Positions 1-9,428 of a DNA stretch of 64,000 bases are shown here, one piece after another. The notes below the pieces were generated by a model. It ran no database searches. It had not been told where the DNA came from and saw only the letters and a list, made by a program, of their open reading frames with translations. The number at the start of each line of letters is the position of its first letter. The first letter of the stretch is position 1. The stretch covers positions 18,756 to 82,755 of the forward strand of contig JAFMML010000002.1 in NCBI GenBank assembly GCA_017859745.1, in the 5' to 3' direction. The stretch comes from Planctomycetota bacterium. Its GTDB lineage: Bacteria; Planctomycetota; Phycisphaerae; Phycisphaerales; SM1A02. Both the position numbers and the translations under genes were made by a program.

Positions 1-29
1 GTCTGTGGCATGGAGAGTCTGTGGCATGG
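1..29. repeat. 13-nt direct repeat with 16-nt period at the window edge
   Basis: GTCTGTGGCATGG occurs at 1-13 and again at 17-29, separated by AGA. Because the first copy starts at base 1, this may be the end of a longer tandem array to the left. Two copies alone could be chance. Confidence 0.45.
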
Positions 30-379
30 GCAGTCTCAGGTGATCCCAGAGACCGGATTCGATGCCCTGTGGGGATCGGCGGCGCCGAACTCGCTCGGGC
101 CGGATCGGGCCAGGTCAAGACCTCGGCGCCGGCGAGCGATCCGTCCGCGCGGTTTGCCCGGGGGACTGGCTCGGTACGGCGTGAAGAACGTCCGATTCCA
201 CGGAGAGGGTCGGATCGTTCGGCGGCAAGCTGGGGATTTTGCAACTGAGGCATTTTCCCCGGGGGGCGAACCCCGAATTCGGGGTGACACTATGGACGAA
301 GTCGGCGGGGGTTGCCGAGGCGCGTGAGCCTCCTTCCTCTCCGGCCATGGGACCGCTCCCTCAGAGCCCACTATTCGTC
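1..379. other. Left-edge stretch without a supported gene
   Basis: Short open frames here overlap each other on both strands and show no family resemblance or signal peptide, so none is called. A 13-nt direct repeat (GTCTGTGGCATGG) lies at 1-13 and 17-29. A perfect palindrome CCCCGAATTCGGGG lies at 271-284, about 95 nt upstream of the first protease start, and could be part of its 5' region. No convincing sigma-70 promoter was seen. Confidence 0.5.
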
Positions 380-3300
380 ATGACCCGCACCCCCGAACAC
401 CGAGCCGGTCTCCCGACGCGCGCGTCGCGGTTGCGTGGCGCGCGGCGGGTCGCGGGTCTTGCCGCGGGTCCTGTTGCGGGTCTTGTTGCGGGTATTGGGC
501 GCGCGGGTCTCGGATGGTTGCGGGGGTTGGGTGTGCTGATGAGTGTCGGGGTCGCGTCCGTCACCGCGGCCGACTGCCCAGGTGATCTCGACAACAACGG
601 CGCCGTCGACGGCAGCGACCTGGGCATCCTGCTGATCAACTGGGGCAGCAATGGTGCCGGCGACATCGACGGCAGTGGGCTGGTCGATGGCGCCGACGTC
701 GGCATCCTGCTGATCGGATGGGGCGCTTGCCCGCCTGGCGAGCCGCAGGTCAGTTTGTACGTGGGCGCCGATTCGGTCACCTTCAGCGAGGGGGGCAGCT
801 ACGGCTTCGCCAGCACCATCCGCGTCGATGGCATCGGCGATACACCGTTGACCGTGGCGATCGCCACGACCTCCTCGTCCGGCGCCCTGACCTCGGTCGA
901 CGATGTTCCCGACGGCGGATTCGTCGCGGACGCCAATGGGACGGTGCTCTTCAACACGCTGCTGTCGAGCGCGACGAGCGGCGGCTACACGTACACGATC
1001 ACTGCGACGCCCGACGTCGGAGATCCGATCTCGATCTCGCTGCCGGTCACGGTCGTGCCGATCAACGGAATCCCCTCGGTGGCGCCGATGTCGGCCGCCC
1101 CTTCGGCGGTCAATCCCGGCGTCGCCAACCCGGTGGTCTTCACGCTCGGGCTCTCCGGCACCACGGCGCCGCCGGCGAACTTCACCCTCTACGAGACCGA
1201 CGTCGCGGGCAACGTGGTGGCGAGCGTCGGGACGCTTCGCGACGACGGCGCGGATTCCGACGTGGTCGCGAACGACGGGGTCTACAGCACGACGATCGTG
1301 GTGACGCCCGGCATCGACGAGCAGGCTCGGTACTACCGCGCCTGCGAAGGCGAGGCCTCCTGCGGCGAGGGACTTGAGGGCGAACTGCTGACGCTGGTGG
1401 TCACGAACTACCCTGTCGGCACCTCGGCGAGCAACCCCGAGAGCATCGTCACGCTGCCCGATGGCCGCGAGATCTACTCCGACGAACTGCTGCTGGTGTT
1501 CATCGAAGGCACGACCGAGAGCCGCATCGCCGAGATCGTCGCGTCGATCGACGGCACCGTCGTCGGCAGCATTCCCGCCACGGGTGCGTATCAGGTCTCG
1601 ATCCCCGGAGACTCGACGGGCGAGAACGTGATGAACGCGATCGCCGCCATGAAGACCGTGGTGGACGTCGACACCGCCGATCCGATCTTCCCGATCACGC
1701 CTGCCGAGATCGTGCCGAACGATCCGCTCTGGGCCTTGCAGGCCGGCGTTGCGGCGATTCGGGCGCCGGAGACCTGGACCATCGCGACCGGTTCGGTCGC
1801 GATCGCGATCGTCGATACCGGCGTCGATGCCACCCATCCCGATCTCGACGGCAAGGTCGTGGCGCTGGCGGGCTCGGACGTGCTCGATGGGGACGACGAT
1901 CCCTCCGATCCCGACGGCCACGGCACCCGGATGGCAGGCATCGCCGCGGCCATTGGAAACAACCTGTACGCGGTCGCTGGCGTCTCGTGGCAGAGTCCCG
2001 TCATCGCGGTGCGGGCGTTCGGATCCGGCGGTAGCGACGTCTCGCTGGCGTCCGGCATCGTGTTCGCGGCCGCCAACGGCGCTCGGGTCATCAACGTCTC
2101 CGGCACCCTGCGTGAAGCGAGCCCGGTCATCGTCTCGGCGGTGGCGTTCGCTCGCGAGCGAGGCTGCCTGATCGTCGCAAGCGCCGGCAACACCGGCGGG
2201 GCGGCGGCCGAGGCGACGTATCCCTGCGCCCTCGACGGCGTCCTCTGCGTGGGGGCGACCGACAACGGCGATCGCCCCCTCGGCGAGACCAACGGCGGAG
2301 CGTGGGTCGATCTCGCGGCGCCGGGTGAGGACGTCCCCACGATCACGCCCGGGCCCGATGTGGCCATCGTGTCGGGCACCAGTCCCGCCGCGGCGATGGT
2401 GGCAGGCGCGGCCGCGGTCGTCTGGTCCGCGGAACCTTCCCTCGCGGCCGAGGCGGTGGCCCAACGCCTGTTGGCCGGCGCCCTCGAACTCGACGGGTAC
2501 ACCGCCACCCTCGGTGCTGGACGGATCGACCTCTTCGAGAGCACCTTCGACGGCAGCTTCGAGCTTCCCGGCCTCGGCACCTGGGAGACCGATGGCACGG
2601 TCTCGGTGCTGACGAGCCTCGGCCCGCTGGTTCCCACCGATCGCGAACGCATGGTCTACATCAGCACGGGGCCGGCGGCGGCCAACTCCGAGGCCACGCT
2701 GCGGAAGGACTTCGTGATCCAGCCCGGCGTCACGGAGTTCGGCATCAGCTTCGACTACGACTTCGTCACCGAGGAGTGGCCGGAGTTCGTCGGCGACCAG
2801 TTCAACGACAGCTTGCGGATCGTGCTCGTCGAGCCCGACGGCAACGAGATCCTTCTGGCGGTCGAGTCGATCAACCAGTCGGTCTTCTATCCCGTGGAGG
2901 GCATCAACTTCCCCGGAGGCGACCAGACCGTCGGCCACACCGGCTGGAAGACCGTCTCCGCGGTGATTCCCGTCACCAAGGGGCCCGGCACCTACACCGT
3001 GCGCATCGAGGACGCCGGAGACAGTCTCTACGACTCGGTGGTGCTGCTCGACAGGATCCGGCTGGTGGGCGATCCGAACGCCCTCTTCTGCGGGGCGCCC
3101 GCGGCGGGCAACTGCTGCGAGGCCCGCGAGACGCCCTTCTGCGTGGACGCGGCGTGCTGCAACGCGGTCTGCCTGTACGACCCGACCTGCTGCCAGGTGG
3201 CCTGGGACGCCCGTTGCGCCGACGTCGCCCTGGCCCTGTGCAACGGCTTGTGCGGGACCCCGCCGGTGGAGATCTGCAACAACGGTCTCGACGACGACTA

Positions 3301-4795
3301 CGACACGCTGACCGACTGCGAGGACCCGGACTGCGAGGGCGAGCCCAACTGCGGACCCGGCCCCGGCGAGATCTGCGCCAACGGCGTCGACGACGACGGC
3401 GACGGCCTGGTCGACTGCGACGACCCGGAGTGCGCCGGCTTCCCGCAGTGCGAGGAGGGCGCCTGCGGCGATCCCGATTCCGGCGACTGCTGCGAAGCGA
3501 ACAACACGCCCCACTGCACCGACGCGTCCTGCTGCGAGACGGTGTGTGCGGTGGATCCATTCTGCTGCGACAACGCGTGGGACGACCTCTGCGCGAGCCA
3601 GGCGGTCGACCTCTGCAACGGCCTCTGCGAACCGCCGACGCCCGAGGACTGCCGCAACGGCGTGGACGACGATGGTGACGGCCTGGTCGACTGCGACGAT
3701 CCCGACTGCGCCGGCGACGCCTCCTGCCCGCCCGCCACCGAGGACTGCACCAACGGCGTGGACGACGACGGCGACGGGCTGGTCGACTGCGACGATCCCG
3801 ATTGCGGCAAGGATCCGGCGTGCGGCACGGCGCTCAACGACGAGTGCGAGGGAGCGTTCCTTCTGACGGACGGTCTCAATGCCGTCTCGAACGCCGATGC
3901 GACCACCGGCGCGGCCCAGCCGCCGGCGTCGTGCGAGAAGAACGGTGACTCCACGATCCACCACGACATCTGGTACTTCTACACCCCGACCTGCAGCGGC
4001 ATCGCGACCATCTCGTTCTGCCAGCAGAACGGCGGCACCGCCGACTTCGACACCCGACTCGCGGTGTGGCGGGGCGGGTGCGACGGCCTCGAGATCGTGG
4101 CGTGCAACGACGACGCCTGTCAGCAGTTCAAGAGTCGCGTCGAGTTCGACGTCGTCTGCGGCGAGACCTACCTCGTGCAGCTCGGCGGATTCGCCAAGGG
4201 CGACGTCGGATCCGGCGAGCTCTCGGTCTCCTGCAGTGGCGGTGTCGACTGCGCCGAGGCGGTCGCCGAGATCTGCGACAACGGCGTGGACGACGACGGC
4301 GACGATCTCGTGGACTGCGACGACGGCGACTGCGACAAGGCTCCCAACTGCAACGAGTCGGGAACCCCCGTCAACGACGAGTGCGGCAACGCCCTGCCGG
4401 TGGCGACGGGCGTCGTCGCCTTCGACACCGCCAACGCGACCACCAGCGCCCTCGAGCTGCCGAAGGGGTGTGCGAGCTTCGGCAGCGTCACGATCCACAA
4501 CGACATCTGGTTCGTCTGGACCGCGACCTGCGACGGGGCGGCGACGATCTCGCTGTGCCCCTCCGAAGGAGGCGCCGCGAACTTCGATACGCGGCTCGCG
4601 GTCTGGTCCGGCGAATGTGGAGATCCCCAGATCGTCGCCTGCAACGACGACGACTGCGCCCAGGCCAGAAGCCGCGTGGAGTTCCCAGTCCTCTGCGGCC
4701 AGACCTATCTGATCCAGTTGGGGGCGTACTTCGCGGACGAGGTCGGCAGCGGCGACCTTTCGATCGAGTGCGTCGGCGGCGGCTGCGGGGGCTGA
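380..4795 (+). CDS. Secreted subtilisin-like (S8) serine protease with N-terminal dockerin-like repeat and Cys/Asp-rich tail
   Basis: Predicted extracellular endopeptidase of 1471 aa. The ATG at 380 precedes a long basic, then hydrophobic leader ending near residue 63 (VTAAD); in-frame upstream codons give no signal-like start. A dockerin-like pair of calcium loops (DLDNNGAVDGSDLG, DIDGSGLVDGADVG) fills about residues 65-119. The S8 domain carries Asp479 (IVDTGVD), His514 (DGHGTRM) and Ser668 (GTSPAAA), so the triad looks intact. A choice-of-anchor-like beta domain (about 740-900) follows. Then come two 51-residue 11-Cys modules (904-954, 1029-1079), five Asp-rich NGVDDDGDGLVDC-type repeats, and two pre-peptidase-like beta domains beginning NDEC (about 1150-1290 and 1331-1471). 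The next gene is a tandem paralogue. Protease class is firm; substrate is unknown. Confidence 0.88.
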   Translation: MTRTPEHRAGLPTRASRLRGARRVAGLAAGPVAGLVAGIGRAGLGWLRGLGVLMSVGVASVTAADCPGDLDNNGAVDGSDLGILLINWGSNGAGDIDGSGLVDGADVGILLIGWGACPPGEPQVSLYVGADSVTFSEGGSYGFASTIRVDGIGDTPLTVAIATTSSSGALTSVDDVPDGGFVADANGTVLFNTLLSSATSGGYTYTITATPDVGDPISISLPVTVVPINGIPSVAPMSAAPSAVNPGVANPVVFTLGLSGTTAPPANFTLYETDVAGNVVASVGTLRDDGADSDVVANDGVYSTTIVVTPGIDEQARYYRACEGEASCGEGLEGELLTLVVTNYPVGTSASNPESIVTLPDGREIYSDELLLVFIEGTTESRIAEIVASIDGTVVGSIPATGAYQVSIPGDSTGENVMNAIAAMKTVVDVDTADPIFPITPAEIVPNDPLWALQAGVAAIRAPETWTIATGSVAIAIVDTGVDATHPDLDGKVVALAGSDVLDGDDDPSDPDGHGTRMAGIAAAIGNNLYAVAGVSWQSPVIAVRAFGSGGSDVSLASGIVFAAANGARVINVSGTLREASPVIVSAVAFARERGCLIVASAGNTGGAAAEATYPCALDGVLCVGATDNGDRPLGETNGGAWVDLAAPGEDVPTITPGPDVAIVSGTSPAAAMVAGAAAVVWSAEPSLAAEAVAQRLLAGALELDGYTATLGAGRIDLFESTFDGSFELPGLGTWETDGTVSVLTSLGPLVPTDRERMVYISTGPAAANSEATLRKDFVIQPGVTEFGISFDYDFVTEEWPEFVGDQFNDSLRIVLVEPDGNEILLAVESINQSVFYPVEGINFPGGDQTVGHTGWKTVSAVIPVTKGPGTYTVRIEDAGDSLYDSVVLLDRIRLVGDPNALFCGAPAAGNCCEARETPFCVDAACCNAVCLYDPTCCQVAWDARCADVALALCNGLCGTPPVEICNNGLDDDYDTLTDCEDPDCEGEPNCGPGPGEICANGVDDDGDGLVDCDDPECAGFPQCEEGACGDPDSGDCCEANNTPHCTDASCCETVCAVDPFCCDNAWDDLCASQAVDLCNGLCEPPTPEDCRNGVDDDGDGLVDCDDPDCAGDASCPPATEDCTNGVDDDGDGLVDCDDPDCGKDPACGTALNDECEGAFLLTDGLNAVSNADATTGAAQPPASCEKNGDSTIHHDIWYFYTPTCSGIATISFCQQNGGTADFDTRLAVWRGGCDGLEIVACNDDACQQFKSRVEFDVVCGETYLVQLGGFAKGDVGSGELSVSCSGGVDCAEAVAEICDNGVDDDGDDLVDCDDGDCDKAPNCNESGTPVNDECGNALPVATGVVAFDTANATTSALELPKGCASFGSVTIHNDIWFVWTATCDGAATISLCPSEGGAANFDTRLAVWSGECGDPQIVACNDDDCAQARSRVEFPVLCGQTYLIQLGAYFADEVGSGDLSIECVGGGCGG

Positions 4796-5067
4796 TTCGG
4801 GAATCTGAAGTCGATCGCAGTCGGGCGAGGCGATTGGATCGGCTTCGTAGGTCCGCTGGAAGCGATGTGGCCGAGAACAGGTGGCGAGGCGGTGCAGCCG
4901 CCAGGTGTGCCGTGGAATCTCGAGGATTGCGGGTTTCTACGACGTTTTCCAAAGATCTGGCGCGGCAGTCGTCCAGTCGTGAGGCAGGATTGTCGTCTCG
5001 TTCGGACGAGGTGCTGGCGGCTCCGTGCGCCCTCCACGAACGGTCGATCGGTTCATCGAGTCCCCCC

Positions 5068-8000
5068 ATGCGCGGACAGCAGAAGCTCCTACCGGCATTC
5101 ATCGACCGCACGTCTCCGCGATCTCGGCACCGGTGGAGTGCGACGGCGCCACTGGTTCTCGCCGCATGCGCATATCCGGCGTGGGCGGGGAGCGGCGCCG
5201 GTTCCTGCCCGGCGGATCTCAACGGCGACGGGCAGGTCAACGGGGTCGATCTCGGTGTGGTGCTCTTCACCTGGTCGACCGACGGCGAGGGCGACGTCAA
5301 CGGCGACGGCATCGTCGATGGCACCGACCTGACCGCGGTGCTCAATGCGTGGGGCGAGTGTCCTCCGGCGTTCCCGGAACTCGTGTTGACGCTGTCGGCC
5401 GAGTCGCTCTCCTTCACCGAGGGAGGCAGCACCGGGCTGGCCGGGTCGATCGAGGTGTCGGGCCTTGGCGCAGACCCAATCGTGGTCGAGGTGTCCCAGA
5501 CCAGCACACCTGCGGGGCTTTCGGTCGTGAACGACGTTCCTCTGGGCGGTTTCGTCGTCGAGTCAGACGGCACCTACGTGTTCAACGCGCTCGTGAGCGC
5601 GGAGAGTGCGGGGAGCTTCGTACTCGGCACCACCGCCACGCCCGTGGGTGGGAGCGCGGTGTCGGTCGATGTGACCGTCGAGGTGCTTCCGCTCGCCGGC
5701 ATCCCGGATCTGTCTGCGATTGGCGCCGAGCCGGCCGCGGTCAATCCCGCCACCCCGACCAACGTGGTGTTCAGCGTGAGCCTGACGGGCGTGTCCGTTC
5801 CGCCGGCGACCTTCGATCTTGCGCAGACCGAGGCCGATGGAACGCCGATCTCGTCGGTGGCGACCCTCCGAGACGACGGCGCCGGACCCGACGCGACCTC
5901 CGGGGACGGCGTCTACACCGGCACGGTGACGGTGGACGCCGGCGAAGAGGAGGACGCCCGCTACTACAAGGCGACCTCGGCGAGCGGCGTGTTCGGCGGA
6001 TCGCTCGAGACGTCGATCTACACCCTCGACGTCACGCCGTTTCCGATCGGACCCGCCGCGTCCGACCCGGGCGCCCTCGTCGACGGCCCCGGCGGCACCA
6101 CCATCTACGCCGACGAGATCCTCGTGATCTTCGCCCCGGGAACCAGCGACGAGCGGATTCTCGAGATCCTTGCCCTGATCGACGGCACCATCGTCGGCAG
6201 CGTGCCCGCGACCGCGGCCTATCAGGTGTCGATTCCCGGCGATGGAACGGCGGGCGGGGTGTTCGCGGCGATCGCGGCGATGAAGACGGTCGTCGATGTC
6301 GACGTGGCCGAGCCGATTCTCCCGATCACCATCACCGAACTCGTTCCCGACGATCCCCTGTACTCCGATCAGGTTGCGTTGCGGACGATTCGCGCGAACG
6401 AGGCCTGGACGATCGTGACGGGCAACGTCGCGATCGCCGTCGTCGACACCGGCGTCGATGCGGACCATCCGGACTTCCAGACCGCCGCAGGGTCCAAGGT
6501 CGTGGCGCTTCCCGGATCCGACCTCGTCGACGGCGACGACGATCCGGCCGACGAGGACGGCCACGGCACCCGCATGGCCGGCATCGCCGCGGCGGTCGGC
6601 AACAACGGCATCGGCATCGCCGGCGTCTCGTGGCAGAGCCCGATCATCGCGGTGCGGGCCTTCGGCGAAGGTGCAAGCGACGTCACCCTCGCGGCCGGCA
6701 TCGTCTTCGCGGCGACCAACGGTGCGCGGGTGATCAGCGTGTCGGGCACGTTCGATGCGCCGAGCGCCGTCGTCGCGTCGGCGGTCGCCTATGCGGTCGA
6801 GCGGGACTGCATCGTGGTCGCAGCGAGCGGCATGCAGATCGACGGACAAAGCGTCGAACGCTACCCCTGCGCCTTCCCCGACGTCCTCTGCGTGGGTGCG
6901 TACGGAGTGGATGGACTTCCTCTTGCAGGCGCCAACCTCGGCACGTGGGTCGATGTGGGAGCGCCCGGCGAGAACCTGCCAACCACCGCCCTCGGGGGCG
7001 GGTACACCACCACCACGGGAACCAGCGGCGCCGCGGCGATGACCGCCGGAGCGCTCGCGGCCACCATCGGCCAGCCACTCGGGGGCGAGGGGAGCCTTCC
7101 GATCGACGCCCGACTGGCCGGCCTTCGGATCCGGGCCGGTGCCGACCGCACCGGGGACGGCCCCGCGGTCGGTGACGGACGCCTCGACCTCTTCGAGAGC
7201 GTGTTCGACGGCAGCTTCGAGCTCTACGAGATCTTCCCGGAGCTGCCCAATCTCGATACCTGGTCCACCGAGGGCACCGTTGCGGTGGTCGAGAGTCTCG
7301 GTCCGCTCGCGGCCACGGACCGGAATCGCATGGCCTACGTCAGCACGGGGCCGGCCGGGGCCGGCATCGCCGCGAGCCTGCGTCAGAACTTCCTCGTGCA
7401 GCCGGGGGTGACCCAGTTCGGCATCACCTTCGACTACGACTTCCTCACCGAGGAGTGGCCGGAGTTCGTGGGCAGCGAGTTCAACGACAGCCTTCGGATC
7501 GTCCTCGTCGAGCCCGACGGGGCAGAGCGCCTGCTTGCCGTGGAAAGCGTCAACGCCTCCGAGTTCACCGCCATCGAAGGCATCGACTTTCCCGGCGGCG
7601 ACGACACCGTCGGCCACACCGGTTGGAAGACCGTCTCCGTGGTGGTGCCCATCACCAAGGGACCCGGCAGCTACGTGGTGCGGATCGAGGACGCCGGCGA
7701 CGACGAGTACGACTCGGTGGTCCTTGTGGACCGAATTCGACTGGTCGGCGATCCCGCAGCGCTGTACTGCGGCGATCCCGAGGCCGGAGACTGCTGCGAG
7801 GCGAACGGCACGCCGTACTGCGACGACATCGCCTGCTGCGACATCGTCTGCACGATCGATCCGGTGTGCTGCCTCGAGTCCTGGGACGGCCTGTGTGCAG
7901 AGCTTGCAGCGAAGTTCTGCGACCTCTGCGGCGCGCCCACGGAGATCTGCGACAACGGGATCGACGACGACGGCGACGGTCTGGTGGACTGCGACGATCC

Positions 8001-9369
8001 CGACTGTGCGGGCGATCCGACCTGCGACACGGGCGGGTTCTGCGGAGATCCCAACAGCGGAGACTGCTGCGAGGACAACGGGACTCCGTTCTGCGACGAC
8101 GCGGAGTGCTGCGGCACGGTGTGCGCGACTGATCCGTTCTGCTGCGAAAGCGCGTGGGACTCGATCTGCGCAGAGTCCGCCGCGAAGCTGTGCTCGATCT
8201 GCGGCGGCGGACTGCAGGAGGTCTGCGACAACGGCGTCGACGACGATGGCGACGGGCTCGTCGACTGCGAAGATTCGGACTGTGCGAGTTTTCCCGGTTG
8301 CTGCCCCGACGGTCTGGCCGACTGCAATGGCGTCTGTGTCGATCTCTCGAGCGACATCCAGAATTGCGGCGAATGCGGTGTCGTGTGCGACGATGGCGAC
8401 CCCTGTACCGTCGACTCCTGTGTGAACGGCGAGTGCCTCCACGAACTGCTCGACGAGGACGGTGACGGATACGCCCCGACCTCCTGCGGCGGAGACGACT
8501 GCGACGACAACGATCCAAACGTGAATCCCGGCGCTTCGGAGATCTGCGACAACGGCGTCGACGACGACTGCGACGGACTCGTCGACTGCGAGGATGCCGA
8601 CTGCGCGAACGCCCCCGAATGCGGGGGGACCGGAGTCTGCGGGGATCCGGCGGCGGGGGACTGCTGCGAGGCCAATGGAACGCCGTACTGCAGCGACGAA
8701 TCGTGCTGCAGCGCGGTGTGCGCAGTCGATCCGTTCTGCTGCGAGACTTCGTGGGACTCGATCTGCGTCGAGGCCGCGGGCAAGATCTGCGATCCGTGCG
8801 CCCCGCCGCAGGAGATCTGCGACAACGGCACCGACGACGACGGCGACGGGTTGGTCGACTGCGAGGATCCGAACGGCATCGACGACGACGGCGACGGGCT
8901 GGTCGACTGCGAGGATCCGGATTGCGGCGAGTCTCCGGCCTGCTGCGACGGCGAGCCGGCCACCTTCGAGATGGGCGACCTGATCCTTTCCGGCGGCGAG
9001 ATCTCCACGCTCGGGTTTGCCGCCGTGGGCGCCCCGAGTGAGGTGGCGATCACCTTCACGTTCAGCGGCGATGGCGTCAGCTGGGCGTCCGATCTGGTCC
9101 TCGTGATCGACGATGGCACGAACCCCCCCGTCTACTGGGGTGGGTTCGACCAGACGTTCAACGGGGTCGTGTTCGGCGGCACCTGGCCCTTCGACGGGGC
9201 GGGCTCGGCAGAGGACGGCTTCTACGCGGGAACGGTGTCGGTCCCGGTCGACGGTCTGCTTCTCGACGGGTCGTTCACCATCGGGATCGGCAACGGCTGG
9301 GGCGCTTCCGGTCCGGTGGCCTACGACGGGATCAAAGTCACGCTCGACGGGATCTGCCCCGTTCCATAG
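5068..9369 (+). CDS. Secreted subtilisin-like (S8) serine protease, tandem paralogue with Cys/Asp-rich tail
   Basis: Predicted extracellular protease of 1433 aa, collinear with the preceding gene over the leader, dockerin-like repeat (DLNGDGQVNGVDLG, DVNGDGIVDGTDLT), beta region, protease and choice-of-anchor-like domain. The ATG at 5068 is followed by a leader ending near AYPAWAG. Catalytic residues are Asp460 (VVDTGVD), His499 (DGHGTRM) and Ser653 (GTSGAAA). The tail differs from its neighbour. It has three 11-Cys modules (901-951, 992-1042, 1191-1241), Asp-rich repeats, a MopE-like stretch (DEDGDGYAP, then DDCDDNDP), an internal 48-bp tandem duplication, and a unique C-terminal beta-rich domain (about 1291-1433) in place of the paired NDEC domains. 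It looks like a duplication followed by tail remodelling. The function of the terminal domain is unknown. Confidence 0.88.
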   Translation: MRGQQKLLPAFIDRTSPRSRHRWSATAPLVLAACAYPAWAGSGAGSCPADLNGDGQVNGVDLGVVLFTWSTDGEGDVNGDGIVDGTDLTAVLNAWGECPPAFPELVLTLSAESLSFTEGGSTGLAGSIEVSGLGADPIVVEVSQTSTPAGLSVVNDVPLGGFVVESDGTYVFNALVSAESAGSFVLGTTATPVGGSAVSVDVTVEVLPLAGIPDLSAIGAEPAAVNPATPTNVVFSVSLTGVSVPPATFDLAQTEADGTPISSVATLRDDGAGPDATSGDGVYTGTVTVDAGEEEDARYYKATSASGVFGGSLETSIYTLDVTPFPIGPAASDPGALVDGPGGTTIYADEILVIFAPGTSDERILEILALIDGTIVGSVPATAAYQVSIPGDGTAGGVFAAIAAMKTVVDVDVAEPILPITITELVPDDPLYSDQVALRTIRANEAWTIVTGNVAIAVVDTGVDADHPDFQTAAGSKVVALPGSDLVDGDDDPADEDGHGTRMAGIAAAVGNNGIGIAGVSWQSPIIAVRAFGEGASDVTLAAGIVFAATNGARVISVSGTFDAPSAVVASAVAYAVERDCIVVAASGMQIDGQSVERYPCAFPDVLCVGAYGVDGLPLAGANLGTWVDVGAPGENLPTTALGGGYTTTTGTSGAAAMTAGALAATIGQPLGGEGSLPIDARLAGLRIRAGADRTGDGPAVGDGRLDLFESVFDGSFELYEIFPELPNLDTWSTEGTVAVVESLGPLAATDRNRMAYVSTGPAGAGIAASLRQNFLVQPGVTQFGITFDYDFLTEEWPEFVGSEFNDSLRIVLVEPDGAERLLAVESVNASEFTAIEGIDFPGGDDTVGHTGWKTVSVVVPITKGPGSYVVRIEDAGDDEYDSVVLVDRIRLVGDPAALYCGDPEAGDCCEANGTPYCDDIACCDIVCTIDPVCCLESWDGLCAELAAKFCDLCGAPTEICDNGIDDDGDGLVDCDDPDCAGDPTCDTGGFCGDPNSGDCCEDNGTPFCDDAECCGTVCATDPFCCESAWDSICAESAAKLCSICGGGLQEVCDNGVDDDGDGLVDCEDSDCASFPGCCPDGLADCNGVCVDLSSDIQNCGECGVVCDDGDPCTVDSCVNGECLHELLDEDGDGYAPTSCGGDDCDDNDPNVNPGASEICDNGVDDDCDGLVDCEDADCANAPECGGTGVCGDPAAGDCCEANGTPYCSDESCCSAVCAVDPFCCETSWDSICVEAAGKICDPCAPPQEICDNGTDDDGDGLVDCEDPNGIDDDGDGLVDCEDPDCGESPACCDGEPATFEMGDLILSGGEISTLGFAAVGAPSEVAITFTFSGDGVSWASDLVLVIDDGTNPPVYWGGFDQTFNGVVFGGTWPFDGAGSAEDGFYAGTVSVPVDGLLLDGSFTIGIGNGWGASGPVAYDGIKVTLDGICPVP
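8824..8919 (+). repeat. 48-bp in-frame tandem duplication inside the protease tail
   Basis: Bases 8824-8871 and 8872-8919 are near-identical 48-bp units with two visible differences. They encode two successive copies of the Asp-rich motif (NGTDDDGDGLVDCEDP and NGIDDDGDGLVDCEDP). The first copy lacks the DC-x4-C ending found in the other motifs, so the duplication cut into a module. The near-identity suggests a recent slippage or unequal exchange. Confidence 0.9.
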
Positions 9370-9428
9370 CGGCGTCCGGGTCGACGCACGTCCGGTACCG
9401 ACTTCGGCGTGCGACGTAGACTTCCACG

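Noticed and set aside
10-371. Several overlapping short open frames at the left edge, on both strands
   Set aside because: No family resemblance, no ribosome-binding site and mutual overlap; treated as non-coding.
371-4498. Very long antisense open frame (1375 codons) opposite the first protease
   Set aside because: It is Val/Ala/Asp/Arg-rich without family motifs and mirrors the GC-rich codon bias of the real gene; similar shadows occur opposite the second protease, the duplicated-domain protein, the metalloprotease and lysS.
3089-4795. Reading the Cys-rich tail as a zinc finger or EGF domain
   Set aside because: The Cys-Cys pairs and fixed x7 spacings do not fit EGF, TSP1 or known zinc-ribbon patterns.
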